DNA from: Corynebacterium jeikeium | GTDB lineage: Bacteria; Actinomycetota; Actinomycetes; Mycobacteriales; Mycobacteriaceae | Length of the DNA stretch: 64,000 nt | Reading direction: 5' to 3' | NCBI RefSeq assembly: GCF_028609885.1 | Contig: NZ_CP063195.1 | Span: forward strand, 2,046,001-2,110,000 | Shown: one piece after another, positions 19,909 through 28,350 of the stretch | How the letters are laid out: each line of letters begins with the position of its first letter | Numbering within the stretch: position 1 is the first letter of the stretch | The notes under the pieces: generated by a model | Told to the model about the DNA's origin: nothing | What the model saw: only the letters and a program-made list of their open reading frames with translations | Databases searched by the model: none | Translations under genes and position numbers: made by a program

Positions 19909-20538
19909 CTAGTAGGGCCTACCGGGCCAGTACGGGGCTTGGGTTACCACGGGACGGACGGGTTTCTGGGCGGCCACGACTACACCGATGACGACGATTG
20001 CGATTCCGGCCAGCGCGACCAAGGTGGGGATGGTGAGAGTATGCTGCAGGGTCGTTTCGGTATCCAGCCAAGTATCGAGGATTTCGATGTAGCGCTGCCC
20101 CTCTTCCGAGGTCATTACATCCCGGCCATTAGGTCCCCCGGTGGGCCAAGCTTTTTCTCCGTATTCCTTGATTTCCTCGCGGAAATTCCACCCTGGCACC
20201 ACTGCGAAAGCCGCTGCGCCGCCCCACCACACGAGCATGCCGCTCCAAAAAATGGCAAGTGAATCACTGCACCACTTCGGGATCACGAGCGCCACGAAAT
20301 TGAGGAGGCACTGTATCCCGAAGAAGAGCGGGCCGACTGCGCCGGCGACTAGAAGTATCCCCACCCAGTCTTTGCCATAGAACACGTAACGCAGGATGCA
20401 ATACACAATCGGCATAAGGAAGGCAGCAAGCCAGCCGATGAGCAGAGGCATGAAGCGAGAGTCTTGACCAGTTTGCTGCGGCGGGGCGTAACCGTAGACG
20501 GGCATCGGGGCAGGAGGGCCGTAGGGAGGGTACGTCAT
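19909..20538 (-). CDS. Small multi-pass membrane protein, Pro/Tyr-rich N-terminus
   Basis: A 209-residue protein. The first 28 residues are rich in Pro, Tyr and Gly ([20 protein letters not shown]). Hydrophobic segments follow at about 31-50, 57-88, 95-117 and 168-190. A short Pro-rich tail ([13 protein letters not shown]) ends the protein. The layout recalls the proteins at 1-588 and 683-1522, but no sequence motif is shared, so only a general similarity is claimed. Function unknown. It stands between folD and the pilus locus on the same strand. Confidence 0.68.
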   Translation of the reverse strand: MTYPPYGPPAPMPVYGYAPPQQTGQDSRFMPLLIGWLAAFLMPIVYCILRYVFYGKDWVGILLVAGAVGPLFFGIQCLLNFVALVIPKWCSDSLAIFWSGMLVWWGGAAAFAVVPGWNFREEIKEYGEKAWPTGGPNGRDVMTSEEGQRYIEILDTWLDTETTLQHTLTIPTLVALAGIAIVVIGVVVAAQKPVRPVVTQAPYWPGRPY

Positions 20539-20612
20539 GCTACAGATCCTGTCAGACGGCGGGCGCTTTGGCTGGGGATTCTGGGCATTAGGGCGAACAT
20601 GGCCAAGAGCAT

Positions 20613-20645
20613 GAAAAACCGCGGCACGTTGGGACTATGCCGCGG
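20613..20645 (-). terminator. Rho-independent terminator of the pilus operon
   Basis: On the minus strand an 8-bp perfect stem (CCGCGGCA / TGCCGCGG, 11-nt loop) is followed at once by TTTTTCAT. It lies 69 bp beyond the stop of the minor pilin gene and marks the 3' end of the pilus transcript. Confidence 0.85.
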
Positions 20646-20713
20646 GGCGGGATGAGGTTTTTCTTCCATACTTATAGAAGAATCTGCACGGTGGGAATGT
20701 TCCCACAGCTACT

Positions 20714-21640
20714 TTATTTCTCCTGTGATTCAGCCAGATCACGTCGGCGGCGAAGCAAGGTAAATGCACCCACAACAACGAGCATGGCTCCGATAAGCGC
20801 CACCCACCACAGATGCGCTCCAGTTTGCGCCAGTCGATCGATGATGCTTGAAGACTCGCCGCCTTCATGACCACCGCCTGGGCTATTTGGCGGCGCTGGA
20901 GTATCCGGGTGCTCCGGCGGCGGGGTACCTGGAGTGCTTGGCTTATCGGGCGGCGTTCCGGGCTTATCCGGAGGCGTTCCTGGATTGTCCGGCGGCGTTC
21001 CTGGCTTATCTGGCGGCGTTCCTGGATTGTCCTCCGGCTTCGGCTTCGTATTCACCGTCACGTTGTAGTTCCAGCTGCCGGTTTCTCCGATAGGGATCGT
21101 GATGAGGAAAGGACTGGACTGGCGGTATTCCTTAGTAGGATCCGCGCCCTCGTATTCCGTGACCAAGTACAAGCCGACCGGGAGGCCGGTGAACACTGCC
21201 TTACCGGAACTATCTGTGTACGCCTCAAAGGTTCTATCGAACCCCTGCCGACGAGCATCGGCTACCGAGAGCCGCTTCGCCTGATTCATCCCCTTCTCGG
21301 TAGTGAGGTCAATCCCCTGGACACGCTGCGCTGTGAAGCGAATGTTGTCGATAGGCCCAAAGGGTTTCTTGCCCCCTCGGTCGTCCCACCAATTTGGTTC
21401 GCTTTTCACCATCGTGAGAGTACCGAGACGGGTAGCATCAATAAACTTCACATCCAGGCCTTCGACCTGGCCTGTGATCGTGTGCTGCTTCGCGTTAGCC
21501 TGCGGCACAACAGGGGTGGGGGCAACGAGCGGAGTGCCGACCAGAGCCACGACTGCGCCCAAACCGAACACGGAGCGGCGCAGCCCGGCACGGTGCACCG
21601 GCGCCCACTGTACCTGTGACGCGGTGTTCATGAGGTTCAC
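20714..21640 (-). CDS. Minor pilin / surface protein with LAQTG sorting signal
   Basis: A 308-residue secreted protein. A signal peptide ends near residue 50 (VVPQANAKQ). A globular SpaA-like region follows, including TLTMVKSEPNWWDDR, a predicted prealbumin-like strand set (SSGKAVFTGLPVGLYLVTEYEGAD) and WNYNVTVNTKPKP. Then comes a Pro-rich stalk of five 7-residue repeats (DKPGTPP/DNPGTPP), a cell-wall sorting signal LAQTG, a membrane helix and a basic RRRR tail. LAQTG departs from LPxTG at Pro. Its place after the sortase and its small size suit a basal SpaB-type pilin that links the shaft to the wall. Confidence 0.82.
   Translation of the reverse strand: MNLMNTASQVQWAPVHRAGLRRSVFGLGAVVALVGTPLVAPTPVVPQANAKQHTITGQVEGLDVKFIDATRLGTLTMVKSEPNWWDDRGGKKPFGPIDNIRFTAQRVQGIDLTTEKGMNQAKRLSVADARRQGFDRTFEAYTDSSGKAVFTGLPVGLYLVTEYEGADPTKEYRQSSPFLITIPIGETGSWNYNVTVNTKPKPEDNPGTPPDKPGTPPDNPGTPPDKPGTPPDKPSTPGTPPPEHPDTPAPPNSPGGGHEGGESSSIIDRLAQTGAHLWWVALIGAMLVVVGAFTLLRRRRDLAESQEK
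20940..21033 (-). repeat. 21-bp coding repeats of the pilin Pro-rich stalk
   Basis: About five tandem units of 21 bp encode DKPGTPP or DNPGTPP. The units alternate Lys and Asn at position two and differ by a few synonymous bases. Copy number of such stalk repeats is expected to vary between strains. Confidence 0.8.
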
Positions 21641-21643
21641 GGC

Positions 21644-22564
21644 TTATTCCTCTTCCATTTCTTCTTCGCCTACTACTACCTGTTCGGATTGTCTGGCTTT
21701 CTGCTTCTTCCGCTCGCGAAGGAACCACCAAGTAATCAGTGCGATGATCAACACTGCGGCGGCGAGCAGTAGCCACATCCACCACTGCATCAGCTTGCCG
21801 CGATCATCGAACACGTTGCCTTCGTCCTCATCCATTGGAACGCGGTGTGCATGCACCAGGAACCGGTGGGTATTCACGCCGTAGGGGGTGCAAGTGATGA
21901 GGGTCAGTAGGTCCTCTTCCGGCCGGGTCTTGAGGCTGTCAACCTCGTCCGGCAAGACAACCTCTGTGTCGTACACCTCGTACTTCATCTTCTCGCCGAA
22001 GGTGGATACGTAAACCGCATCGCCCTTCCGCACATCCACGAGGTTATCCCACAGCGTGGCGTTGGACAGGCCTGTGTGGCCTGTAATTACCGCGTGAGTT
22101 CCCTTTCCGCCTACAGGTAAGGAGGATCCGTAGAGGTGCCCAAGACCTTTTTGCAGAATCTCGTCGGAGGTCCCGTGGTAAACGGGTAGGCGCGATTCGA
22201 TGGACGGGATAACCACCTGGCTCATGGCGCTCTGCCCAGAGAGCTGGGAAAGATACTCTTCGTATGCGGGGTTATCCTCGCTGACGCGAGCCAGCCACGG
22301 ATCCAGGATTGGTCCGTCCTTGTGCGTCGTGTTGTACCTGCGGGCTTCCTCTACCGCTCGACTAAGGGCTTGAGGGTCCGTTTCCTTCAAGTCTTGTTCG
22401 TATTTTTCCGCGATCTTTTGTTGCTGGTGGTTGTTCCACTGAGTGGCGTAAACGGGATAAAGCATGACAAGCAGCCCCACCACCACTAAGAGGATGGGGA
22501 GGAAGGTGCGACGAAAGAGTGATCGCGGTGCGCTCTTTCGATGCTTACCAATTGTGCTTGTCAT
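21644..22564 (-). CDS. Class C (pilin-polymerising) sortase
   Basis: A 306-residue transpeptidase that joins pilin subunits through their sorting-signal threonine and a pilin-motif lysine. An N-terminal membrane segment lies at about residues 22-41 and a C-terminal one at about 265-285, as in class C enzymes. The active-site lid motif is visible as ILDPWL near residue 93. The catalytic His is in HAVITGHTGLSN, the Cys in LLTLITCTPYG and the Arg in NTHRFLVHA. It lies between the major and minor pilin genes, four bases before the minor pilin start, so all are one operon. Confidence 0.95.
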   Translation of the reverse strand: MTSTIGKHRKSAPRSLFRRTFLPILLVVVGLLVMLYPVYATQWNNHQQQKIAEKYEQDLKETDPQALSRAVEEARRYNTTHKDGPILDPWLARVSEDNPAYEEYLSQLSGQSAMSQVVIPSIESRLPVYHGTSDEILQKGLGHLYGSSLPVGGKGTHAVITGHTGLSNATLWDNLVDVRKGDAVYVSTFGEKMKYEVYDTEVVLPDEVDSLKTRPEEDLLTLITCTPYGVNTHRFLVHAHRVPMDEDEGNVFDDRGKLMQWWMWLLLAAAVLIIALITWWFLRERKKQKARQSEQVVVGEEEMEEE

Positions 22565-22597
22565 GTCCGTTGCTTTCCCGTTCGAACTGCCTAGCCC

Positions 22598-24088
22598 CTA
22601 CTTCTGGGTGCTTCGGCGAGCTGCGTAGAAACCGCCACCGATAATTGCCAAACCAGCCAAAACGATGGCCCAGAAGCCTGCGCCACCGGTGTTCGGCAGG
22701 TGGTTTTCGTCGGTGTAGTTCTTGATGTTGGCGGTGTACTCGATTGCCTTGGCCGGCACACCGTTATCATTCACATCGCCCTTCTTCAGCTCGAAGTGCT
22801 CAAGTGCATCGTTGGTCACGTAGCCTTCAGGTGCCTTGGTCTCCTGCAAGCAGTAGTTGGTCTCCGAGTCGGCCTGGTTGTTGGCGAAGTCGGTAACGTG
22901 CACGCCCTCGATGGTGACAGTGCCCTGGTCGTTGGTGGTCCACGTATCCTTACCCTGGACCTTCAGCGGCTCGGTGCCCTCCTTCTGCTTCCAGGCCCCG
23001 TTACCTTCGTCGACACACTGCACCAACTGGAACTCTGCACCCTTCAGCTTCTTGTCCTCATCGTTGCCGTCGGTCTTGTTGATGGTGACCTTGCCCCAGT
23101 AGGTGTGAACCTTATCCGACGTCTTCTCTGTGTCGTGGTCGGAAGAGCCGTTATTGGTGATCAGCGTTGCGTCGTTGGGAACGTGCTGGATGAAGCCGTT
23201 GGTCTTGGTCGTGATGGTGGTGAACACGAGGTCGGTGGACTTCAGCTTGTTGCGGCCAGTTTCGGTGAATTCGACCTTAATCTCCTGGCCGTTCTTTACC
23301 AACTCGTAGTCGGTATCCGCCACCAGTTCTTGAGCGCTGTCAGCGGCCGCTCCGTACTTCACCTTGACAGTAGCGTTTGCAGCGTCCAGGTTCTGATCAA
23401 GCTTATCCTTGACGATGTACTTGCTCAGCGTGGAATTCTTAGCAACAGCCGGAACACCCGTGGTGATCGTGTACTTGTAGTCCTGGCCTGCCTGTGCGTT
23501 CTGGTCCTCAACTTCCTTGGTGATTGTCACCTTGGAGTTCTTCGGGTACGCGTGAACGTCATAGATCCAGCCCTTGCCCTCCGAGTTGGTCATCGGCACA
23601 TACACCAGGAACGGTGCGCCGGGCACCAGACCCGAATTAGCCGGGACTTCGGTTTCGGTGACCTTGTAGAGGCCCTTTGGCAATTCCTCGAACTTCAGGG
23701 TGCCATCTTCGCCGGTTTCGCCTTCCTTGGAGTACGCACCGACGCCTGTCCAGGCCTTAGCTTCGGAAGGGTTGGTAATCTCGCGTGCCTTTGCCCAGTC
23801 GCCGCTGTTGTTCAGTGGCTGAACCAGCTCAATCTTGTACTTGACGCCCTTGGCTGGTTCACCAGAAGGGTTCGTAATCTCGGTTCCGTCGCCCTGCTCG
23901 CCCTCAGCGCCGATGCGCTTGTGCAGGGTAAGGGAAAGTTGCTGGTCGTTGTCGATGGTGCTGACGGCCTGCGCCTGTGCGGTCGGGGCCTCGTAGACTA
24001 CTTCGGCGCCGACGGTGCCGGCAGCCAGTGCGATAGCGAATGCAGCGGACAGCGCGCCTACGCGCTTGCCGACAGTTGCGTTAGACAT
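22598..24088 (-). CDS. Major shaft pilin, SpaA type
   Basis: A 496-residue secreted precursor. The signal peptide ends around AQAQA near residue 40. The pilin motif is GWIYDVHAYPKNS near 175-187; the lysine is the predicted site of inter-subunit linkage, with Ala in place of the usual Val before Tyr. Two or three Ig-like CnaB/SpaA domains follow. The E-box is YCLQETKAPEGYV near 425, whose Glu normally catalyses an internal isopeptide bond. The sorting signal is LPNTGG, then a membrane helix and RRSTQK. Position before a class C sortase confirms the role. It starts 247 bp after the tip protein. Confidence 0.93.
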   Translation of the reverse strand: MSNATVGKRVGALSAAFAIALAAGTVGAEVVYEAPTAQAQAVSTIDNDQQLSLTLHKRIGAEGEQGDGTEITNPSGEPAKGVKYKIELVQPLNNSGDWAKAREITNPSEAKAWTGVGAYSKEGETGEDGTLKFEELPKGLYKVTETEVPANSGLVPGAPFLVYVPMTNSEGKGWIYDVHAYPKNSKVTITKEVEDQNAQAGQDYKYTITTGVPAVAKNSTLSKYIVKDKLDQNLDAANATVKVKYGAAADSAQELVADTDYELVKNGQEIKVEFTETGRNKLKSTDLVFTTITTKTNGFIQHVPNDATLITNNGSSDHDTEKTSDKVHTYWGKVTINKTDGNDEDKKLKGAEFQLVQCVDEGNGAWKQKEGTEPLKVQGKDTWTTNDQGTVTIEGVHVTDFANNQADSETNYCLQETKAPEGYVTNDALEHFELKKGDVNDNGVPAKAIEYTANIKNYTDENHLPNTGGAGFWAIVLAGLAIIGGGFYAARRSTQK

Positions 24089-24245
24089 GAAAGTCCTTCT
24101 TTCTTACAAGTGAATGAGTAGTGGAAGTTGATCCGAGTGGTCGAGGGCACATGGTTGGCAATACTCGTGGCGAGCTACTTGCGGTGAACACTGCGCGCCG
24201 TCGTAACGGATCCTTGTGTGAGCAATGTGGTTTCTTGGCTTCAGG

Positions 24246-24302
24246 TCATCGTGCCCACCCGGGTCCATCTCGGCACCGGCCTGGGGTACTGGGTTGAAAC
24301 AT
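24246..24302 (-). CDS. Possible 18-codon leader ORF before the major pilin gene
   Basis: ATG at 24302 has a good ribosome site (AGAGGAG, five bases upstream) and reads MFQPSTPGRCRDGPGWAR before TGA. It lies in the 247-bp gap between the tip and shaft genes, where a good ribosome site is otherwise unexpected. It could be a leader peptide, a remnant of a lost gene, or chance. Confidence 0.3.
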   Translation of the reverse strand: MFQPSTPGRCRDGPGWAR

Positions 24303-24335
24303 TGTTCTCCTCTTTAGAAGTTGTGCACGTCAGGG

Positions 24336-27300
24336 TTAGTTCAGTCGTCGGCGTATGCCCATGGCTCCTGTGGCTGCGATGAGAAGCCCCGCGAGAATGG
24401 GGAGCATCACACCGTCGCCACCGGTCTTTGGCATCACGCCCTGGTGCACATTGGCCACCTGCAGCCATGCACCATCTGGATAGTCCTGTGGCAGGTCACT
24501 CGGCTTAGACGCAGCAAACAGTGCGTTCTGCTGGTCCGACTCCACGATCGTCTTGCCGTTGGCATCTCGTTTGATGCTGATTTTCACCGGGGTAGGCAAG
24601 AGCTGATAGCCGTCTGGCGACTTCGTCTCCAACAAGTAGTAGGTTCCGTAGTCCAGCTCAGTCCAGAGGTACTTTCCATCCTCTGTGACCTTGAGGTCGG
24701 CAATTTTGTTCGCCGCCGGTCCCGTGGGGTCTTGGTCGTAGATCGCGAACTGCGCCCCGTATTTGTCGCCGTCGCGCGCGGGGATAGTCGTGACGTTTCC
24801 TGCGGAGTCCGAATCGACCTTCCACAGGTAGAAGCGGGTCTTATCGGGTCCGGGATAGCAACCCTCGTCTTCGAGGTCGCCCATCTTCACGCTATTGGCG
24901 AAGCCGCCGCGCTCTGCACTGCACGCTGGTGTGCCCGCACCGTCACCGGGTGTGACGCCACCTTCTCCGCCTCCGGCCGATTCAGTTCGAGCTTTATCGT
25001 ATTCTGCCTTATCAAGGGTGAACTTCAGTTTGACTCGGTACCGATGAGTGCCGTCGCCATGCTTGGGATCCTGCCGTCCAACTGCATCGATGGTGCGCTT
25101 TTCCCGCATTTCTGGGGAGTCCTCGGAACCTTCTCGGTCACAGTTGTCTAGCCGGAAGCTTCCCGTTTGCAGCACGTCAGATTCTACCACGCACGAAGGT
25201 GTGTCTCCCGGTTGTTTGTCCTTGGACGTGTATTCGTCAGTGAAGTACACCTCCGCACCGGTGAGCTTCGCCCCCTTGGGCAGCTTCGGGGTATCGGTGG
25301 GCGCCGGGTAAACGTATTCGTTAAGGTCATCAAAGCTCTTAACCGTCACGTCATAGGCGGCAGTGTACGTAACATTGCCTTGGCCATCCGTATCGGAAGT
25401 GATGTCGTCGAAGCCGACCTTTCCGTCACCGTTGGTGTCGATGGCAGTCTTGCTCAATGCACCTGGGCAGGAATCGTAAGCAGTATCGTTCGTCGGGTCT
25501 TCGTCTTTGTCATGGTTAATCACAGACGCCGTGTTAGGGCGACATTCCGCACCGGACTTCAATGTCGCGCCAATGATGACGGTCGCCTTACCGCCGGCAG
25601 GCATGGGTCCGAAGAAGTAGGTTTTTGTTATCTCACCGGTTTGGGGATTCTCGGTGGCAGGTTGAGTGTGGACATTCCCACCGTCGTACCCCTCGTAAAC
25701 AACCTGGTTGTACTCCACGAGGCCTTCGTAGGTTGCCGGCAGAATGTCGTACAAGGTGAAACCTGACGAAGCACCTTTTCCGATGTTCTCAACCCCCAGC
25801 GCCCAATACTTCTTGTCCCTGGGCAAGCCGGCAGCATAGACCTGTTCCAGTCGGGGGTCTCCTGGCTCCAAAGTAGTTTTCTTTGCCTTAAGATCCGAGG
25901 GGATCTGCACCCCGGGGTTACTCGTTGCATCGGTGTTGTAGGAAGCAGGAAGGTCCGACAGCCGAGAGACCAGCTGAAAGCTCGGATGCTCTCCGGTTGG
26001 GTCGAAAACCTTAATCTGCATGCCCACCTGATCGGCAGTACTTCCGCCGGTACCAAAGCCGAGGTTGCCGTTGCCGTACAACCAGGCCTTACCCCAGACC
26101 TTCTCCGGGATCGCTGTATTACCAGACGGGTCTTGAAGCTGATCCGCGGGGATAGTCCACGTCTTCCGTTCTCCTGTATCCATGTTGATGCGCTCAAACA
26201 TGACGTGTGTCCTTGGGTTCGCCCCGTCTTGCTGCATGCGGGCGGGACTCACCAGACCCCAGAGGTACTGTGGGGCACTGGGGAGGACAACATGATCCTC
26301 AGCTCCAGCTTGGAAAGGCGCGTTGTTTTGATTACGGGCAATCTCGCCACGTGGATCCTTCGCACCTACCGCTGGCAGGGGAATCTTATACAGCTGTCGG
26401 GTACCGGATGTTGCGGTGTTGCCCACCCACATCACTTCGTTCGATCCACGTAGGTCAAAGGTGCCGGTGTTGATTAGATCCAGGTCGTTTGGCCTTCCGC
26501 TGGTCGCCTTGTGGAAAAGGGTCGCCCCCTGAGCATTCTTGACCAGCCCGAGGTCGTACACCTCACCCGTGACCGGATCGATCTGCAGAAGATGGCCCGC
26601 GGGGTGGCATTCCTGGAGGCTCGAATTGTGGTTCGCCTGGCTTATGGCGTAGATCCAGTGATCCTTCGTGTTGTAGGACAGCGCGTTGTACACCCAGTTG
26701 GAGGGCTTACCGATGGGGGTAAAAGTACTGCTACCCTCGATCTGCAGGTTGAGCTGTGTGCTCGTGTTTCCCGCCTGTCCACCATTCGGCGTGGCCGACA
26801 CGTAAACAGCCGTGCCCTTATTGAGTTCGTCTTGGGTGAGCTCTCGGGGACCTTTACGGGTTGTCGCCTCCTCACACTTACACGGCACCGAGACCATGCC
26901 ATAAACCTTGACCGAGTAATCGTTACCTTGTGTCGACGGCGCATTCGTCAACACCTGTAGGGTATTTCCTGGCCAAGTATTGAATCCCGTCCCTGTACCT
27001 TCAAGGTCAAAAGAGACGGAATTTACCTTCCCTGCGCTATTACGACTTTGCACCGTAATACCGGTGGTTTGCACAGCCTTACCGTTCGTGCCGATCCGAC
27101 CGCCTCCGGGCGGTGGCGTGGTAGACGAGTTGTATTCAACCCCGTTGCTGGTCTCTTTCTTAGTGACAAAAAACCCGCCTAGATCCACATTAAAGGACCT
27201 TGTAGTGCTAATTTCTACCCGGGTCAGCGGCAGATCCACCCCCCGCGTACCACTCTTGATGTTAATGCGGAACTTCTTGGCGTTGCTCTTTGTAGAACTT

Positions 27301-27566
27301 GCAACTTGCTTTAAATCTTCGTCATTCCTCGCATCCGAAAGAGGTGTGTAGAGCTGCGTATCCAGCAGTTTCTCTTCTTTACAGTTTCCCGTTGGAGTCT
27401 GCGCCTGCGCCGAAGGAACATTAATTCCTCCAATGGCTCCCACGATGGTCACGAGTGCACCCAGAAGGGCAGCAACGGTTAGAAGACAAATACATGCCCG
27501 ACTAAGCGCCGCCCCTTGGCGATCTTCGGCCAACTTAAGGTTTTCACCGGTTAATACGCGAGCCAT
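24336..27566 (-). CDS. Large pilus tip adhesin with MPKTG sorting signal
   Basis: A 1076-residue secreted protein at the head of the pilus operon, where SpaC-type tip adhesins are found. A long signal region ends near AQAQT at residue 57. The N-terminal half holds Cys residues (PCKCEEA, LQECHPAGH) and a predicted beta-rich repeat area. A DUF11-like segment (ENIGKGASSGFTLYDILPATYEGLVEYNQ) lies near 600, a possible calcium loop DTNGDGKVGFDD near 712, and a SpaA-like domain with E-box YYLLETKSPDGYQ near 1005. The sorting signal is MPKTGG with Met in place of Leu, then a membrane helix and RRRLN. Confidence 0.87.
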   Translation of the reverse strand: MARVLTGENLKLAEDRQGAALSRACICLLTVAALLGALVTIVGAIGGINVPSAQAQTPTGNCKEEKLLDTQLYTPLSDARNDEDLKQVASSTKSNAKKFRINIKSGTRGVDLPLTRVEISTTRSFNVDLGGFFVTKKETSNGVEYNSSTTPPPGGGRIGTNGKAVQTTGITVQSRNSAGKVNSVSFDLEGTGTGFNTWPGNTLQVLTNAPSTQGNDYSVKVYGMVSVPCKCEEATTRKGPRELTQDELNKGTAVYVSATPNGGQAGNTSTQLNLQIEGSSTFTPIGKPSNWVYNALSYNTKDHWIYAISQANHNSSLQECHPAGHLLQIDPVTGEVYDLGLVKNAQGATLFHKATSGRPNDLDLINTGTFDLRGSNEVMWVGNTATSGTRQLYKIPLPAVGAKDPRGEIARNQNNAPFQAGAEDHVVLPSAPQYLWGLVSPARMQQDGANPRTHVMFERINMDTGERKTWTIPADQLQDPSGNTAIPEKVWGKAWLYGNGNLGFGTGGSTADQVGMQIKVFDPTGEHPSFQLVSRLSDLPASYNTDATSNPGVQIPSDLKAKKTTLEPGDPRLEQVYAAGLPRDKKYWALGVENIGKGASSGFTLYDILPATYEGLVEYNQVVYEGYDGGNVHTQPATENPQTGEITKTYFFGPMPAGGKATVIIGATLKSGAECRPNTASVINHDKDEDPTNDTAYDSCPGALSKTAIDTNGDGKVGFDDITSDTDGQGNVTYTAAYDVTVKSFDDLNEYVYPAPTDTPKLPKGAKLTGAEVYFTDEYTSKDKQPGDTPSCVVESDVLQTGSFRLDNCDREGSEDSPEMREKRTIDAVGRQDPKHGDGTHRYRVKLKFTLDKAEYDKARTESAGGGEGGVTPGDGAGTPACSAERGGFANSVKMGDLEDEGCYPGPDKTRFYLWKVDSDSAGNVTTIPARDGDKYGAQFAIYDQDPTGPAANKIADLKVTEDGKYLWTELDYGTYYLLETKSPDGYQLLPTPVKISIKRDANGKTIVESDQQNALFAASKPSDLPQDYPDGAWLQVANVHQGVMPKTGGDGVMLPILAGLLIAATGAMGIRRRLN

Positions 27567-27804
27567 TATCCTTTTCCAGCCTTAGATCCGTTCTTCGACC
27601 CACCTGTTAAGGTTTACCTAAAAAACGGATACCCACTCCTTCTTGGCGAGATGAAGGTTAAGCCTTCAAGCTTGCACCCTATGCGAACAAGAATATAATC
27701 TTCACCGGTGCTACTCAACTTGCCGAAAGGTTATTTAGGCTACTTTTAATCGAACCTTCACCTTGAGTCCACCGGACAGCAGTGGCACCCCTTCCGGCAC
27801 CCCG
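27567..27804 (-). promoter_or_regulatory. Pilus operon promoter region
   Basis: A 238-bp gap, clearly more A+T-rich than the flanks, between trmL and the tip adhesin gene. It carries several AAGGTTA/AAGCCTT-like motifs (for example GAAGGTTAAGCCTTC near 27654) that could be operator half-sites. One stretch near 27613-27631 resembles a DtxR box imperfectly. No -10/-35 pair could be fixed with confidence. Confidence 0.4.
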
Positions 27805-28320
27805 CTACACACCGCCGGCGAAGCCCAACTGGCGCCACGCTTCGTAGGCTGCCACTGCTGCTGCGTTCGATAGGTTCATAGACCGCCGCCCCGGCAGCAT
27901 CGGGATGCGTACCTTCGCCGTCACCCGCGGGTCGGCCAGCACCTCGTCGGCCAGGCCAGTCGGCTCCGGGCCGAAGAGCAGCACGTCACCAGGCTGGTAG
28001 TCCACCTCCGTAAACCACGTGCCCGTCTGCGCAGTAAAGGCGAACACCCGCCCCGAGCCGCGCGCCGGATCAGTCACGTGGGCCAGCGCCTCATCAATCC
28101 CCTCGTGGACGTGCACGTCTGCCAGTTCGTGGTAATCCAGCCCCGCCCGGCGCACGTGCTTGTCGTCGAACTTGAAGGCCAGCGGCCCAGCCAGGTGCAG
28201 CGAAGCCCCCGTGCCCGCGCACATGCGGATGGCGTTGCCCGTGTTCGGGGGGATCTCCGGGCGGTCGAAGACTACGTGCAGTGGTGGGTTCACACCCGCA
28301 AACTGGTTTTCAGACGTCAT
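27805..28320 (-). CDS. trmL: tRNA (cytidine/uridine-34-2'-O)-methyltransferase
   Basis: Methylates the wobble-base ribose of certain leucine tRNAs. The 171-residue SPOUT protein has the TrmL features: HVVFDRPEIPPNTGNAIRMCAGTGA at the N-terminus, FKFDDKHVRRAGLDYHEL, DVLLFGPEPTGLADEV, and the trefoil-knot SAM-binding end VRIPMLPGRRSMNLSNAAAVAAYEAWRQLGF. Length is close to the family norm. It is divergent from the reductase gene at 28351; only 30 bp separate the starts, so the promoters must overlap. Confidence 0.92.
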   Translation of the reverse strand: MTSENQFAGVNPPLHVVFDRPEIPPNTGNAIRMCAGTGASLHLAGPLAFKFDDKHVRRAGLDYHELADVHVHEGIDEALAHVTDPARGSGRVFAFTAQTGTWFTEVDYQPGDVLLFGPEPTGLADEVLADPRVTAKVRIPMLPGRRSMNLSNAAAVAAYEAWRQLGFAGGV

Positions 28321-28350
28321 TCCCTCAATCTAACCGGTACAAATGTAGCC

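Noticed and set aside
22700..24121. Open frame of 473 codons opposite the major pilin gene
   Set aside because: Antisense shadow; the minus strand encodes a full pilin with signal, E-box and LPNTG.
24089..24335. tRNA or small RNA in the gap between tip and shaft pilin genes
   Set aside because: No cloverleaf or CCA-end pattern could be drawn; only the short leader-like frame is reported.
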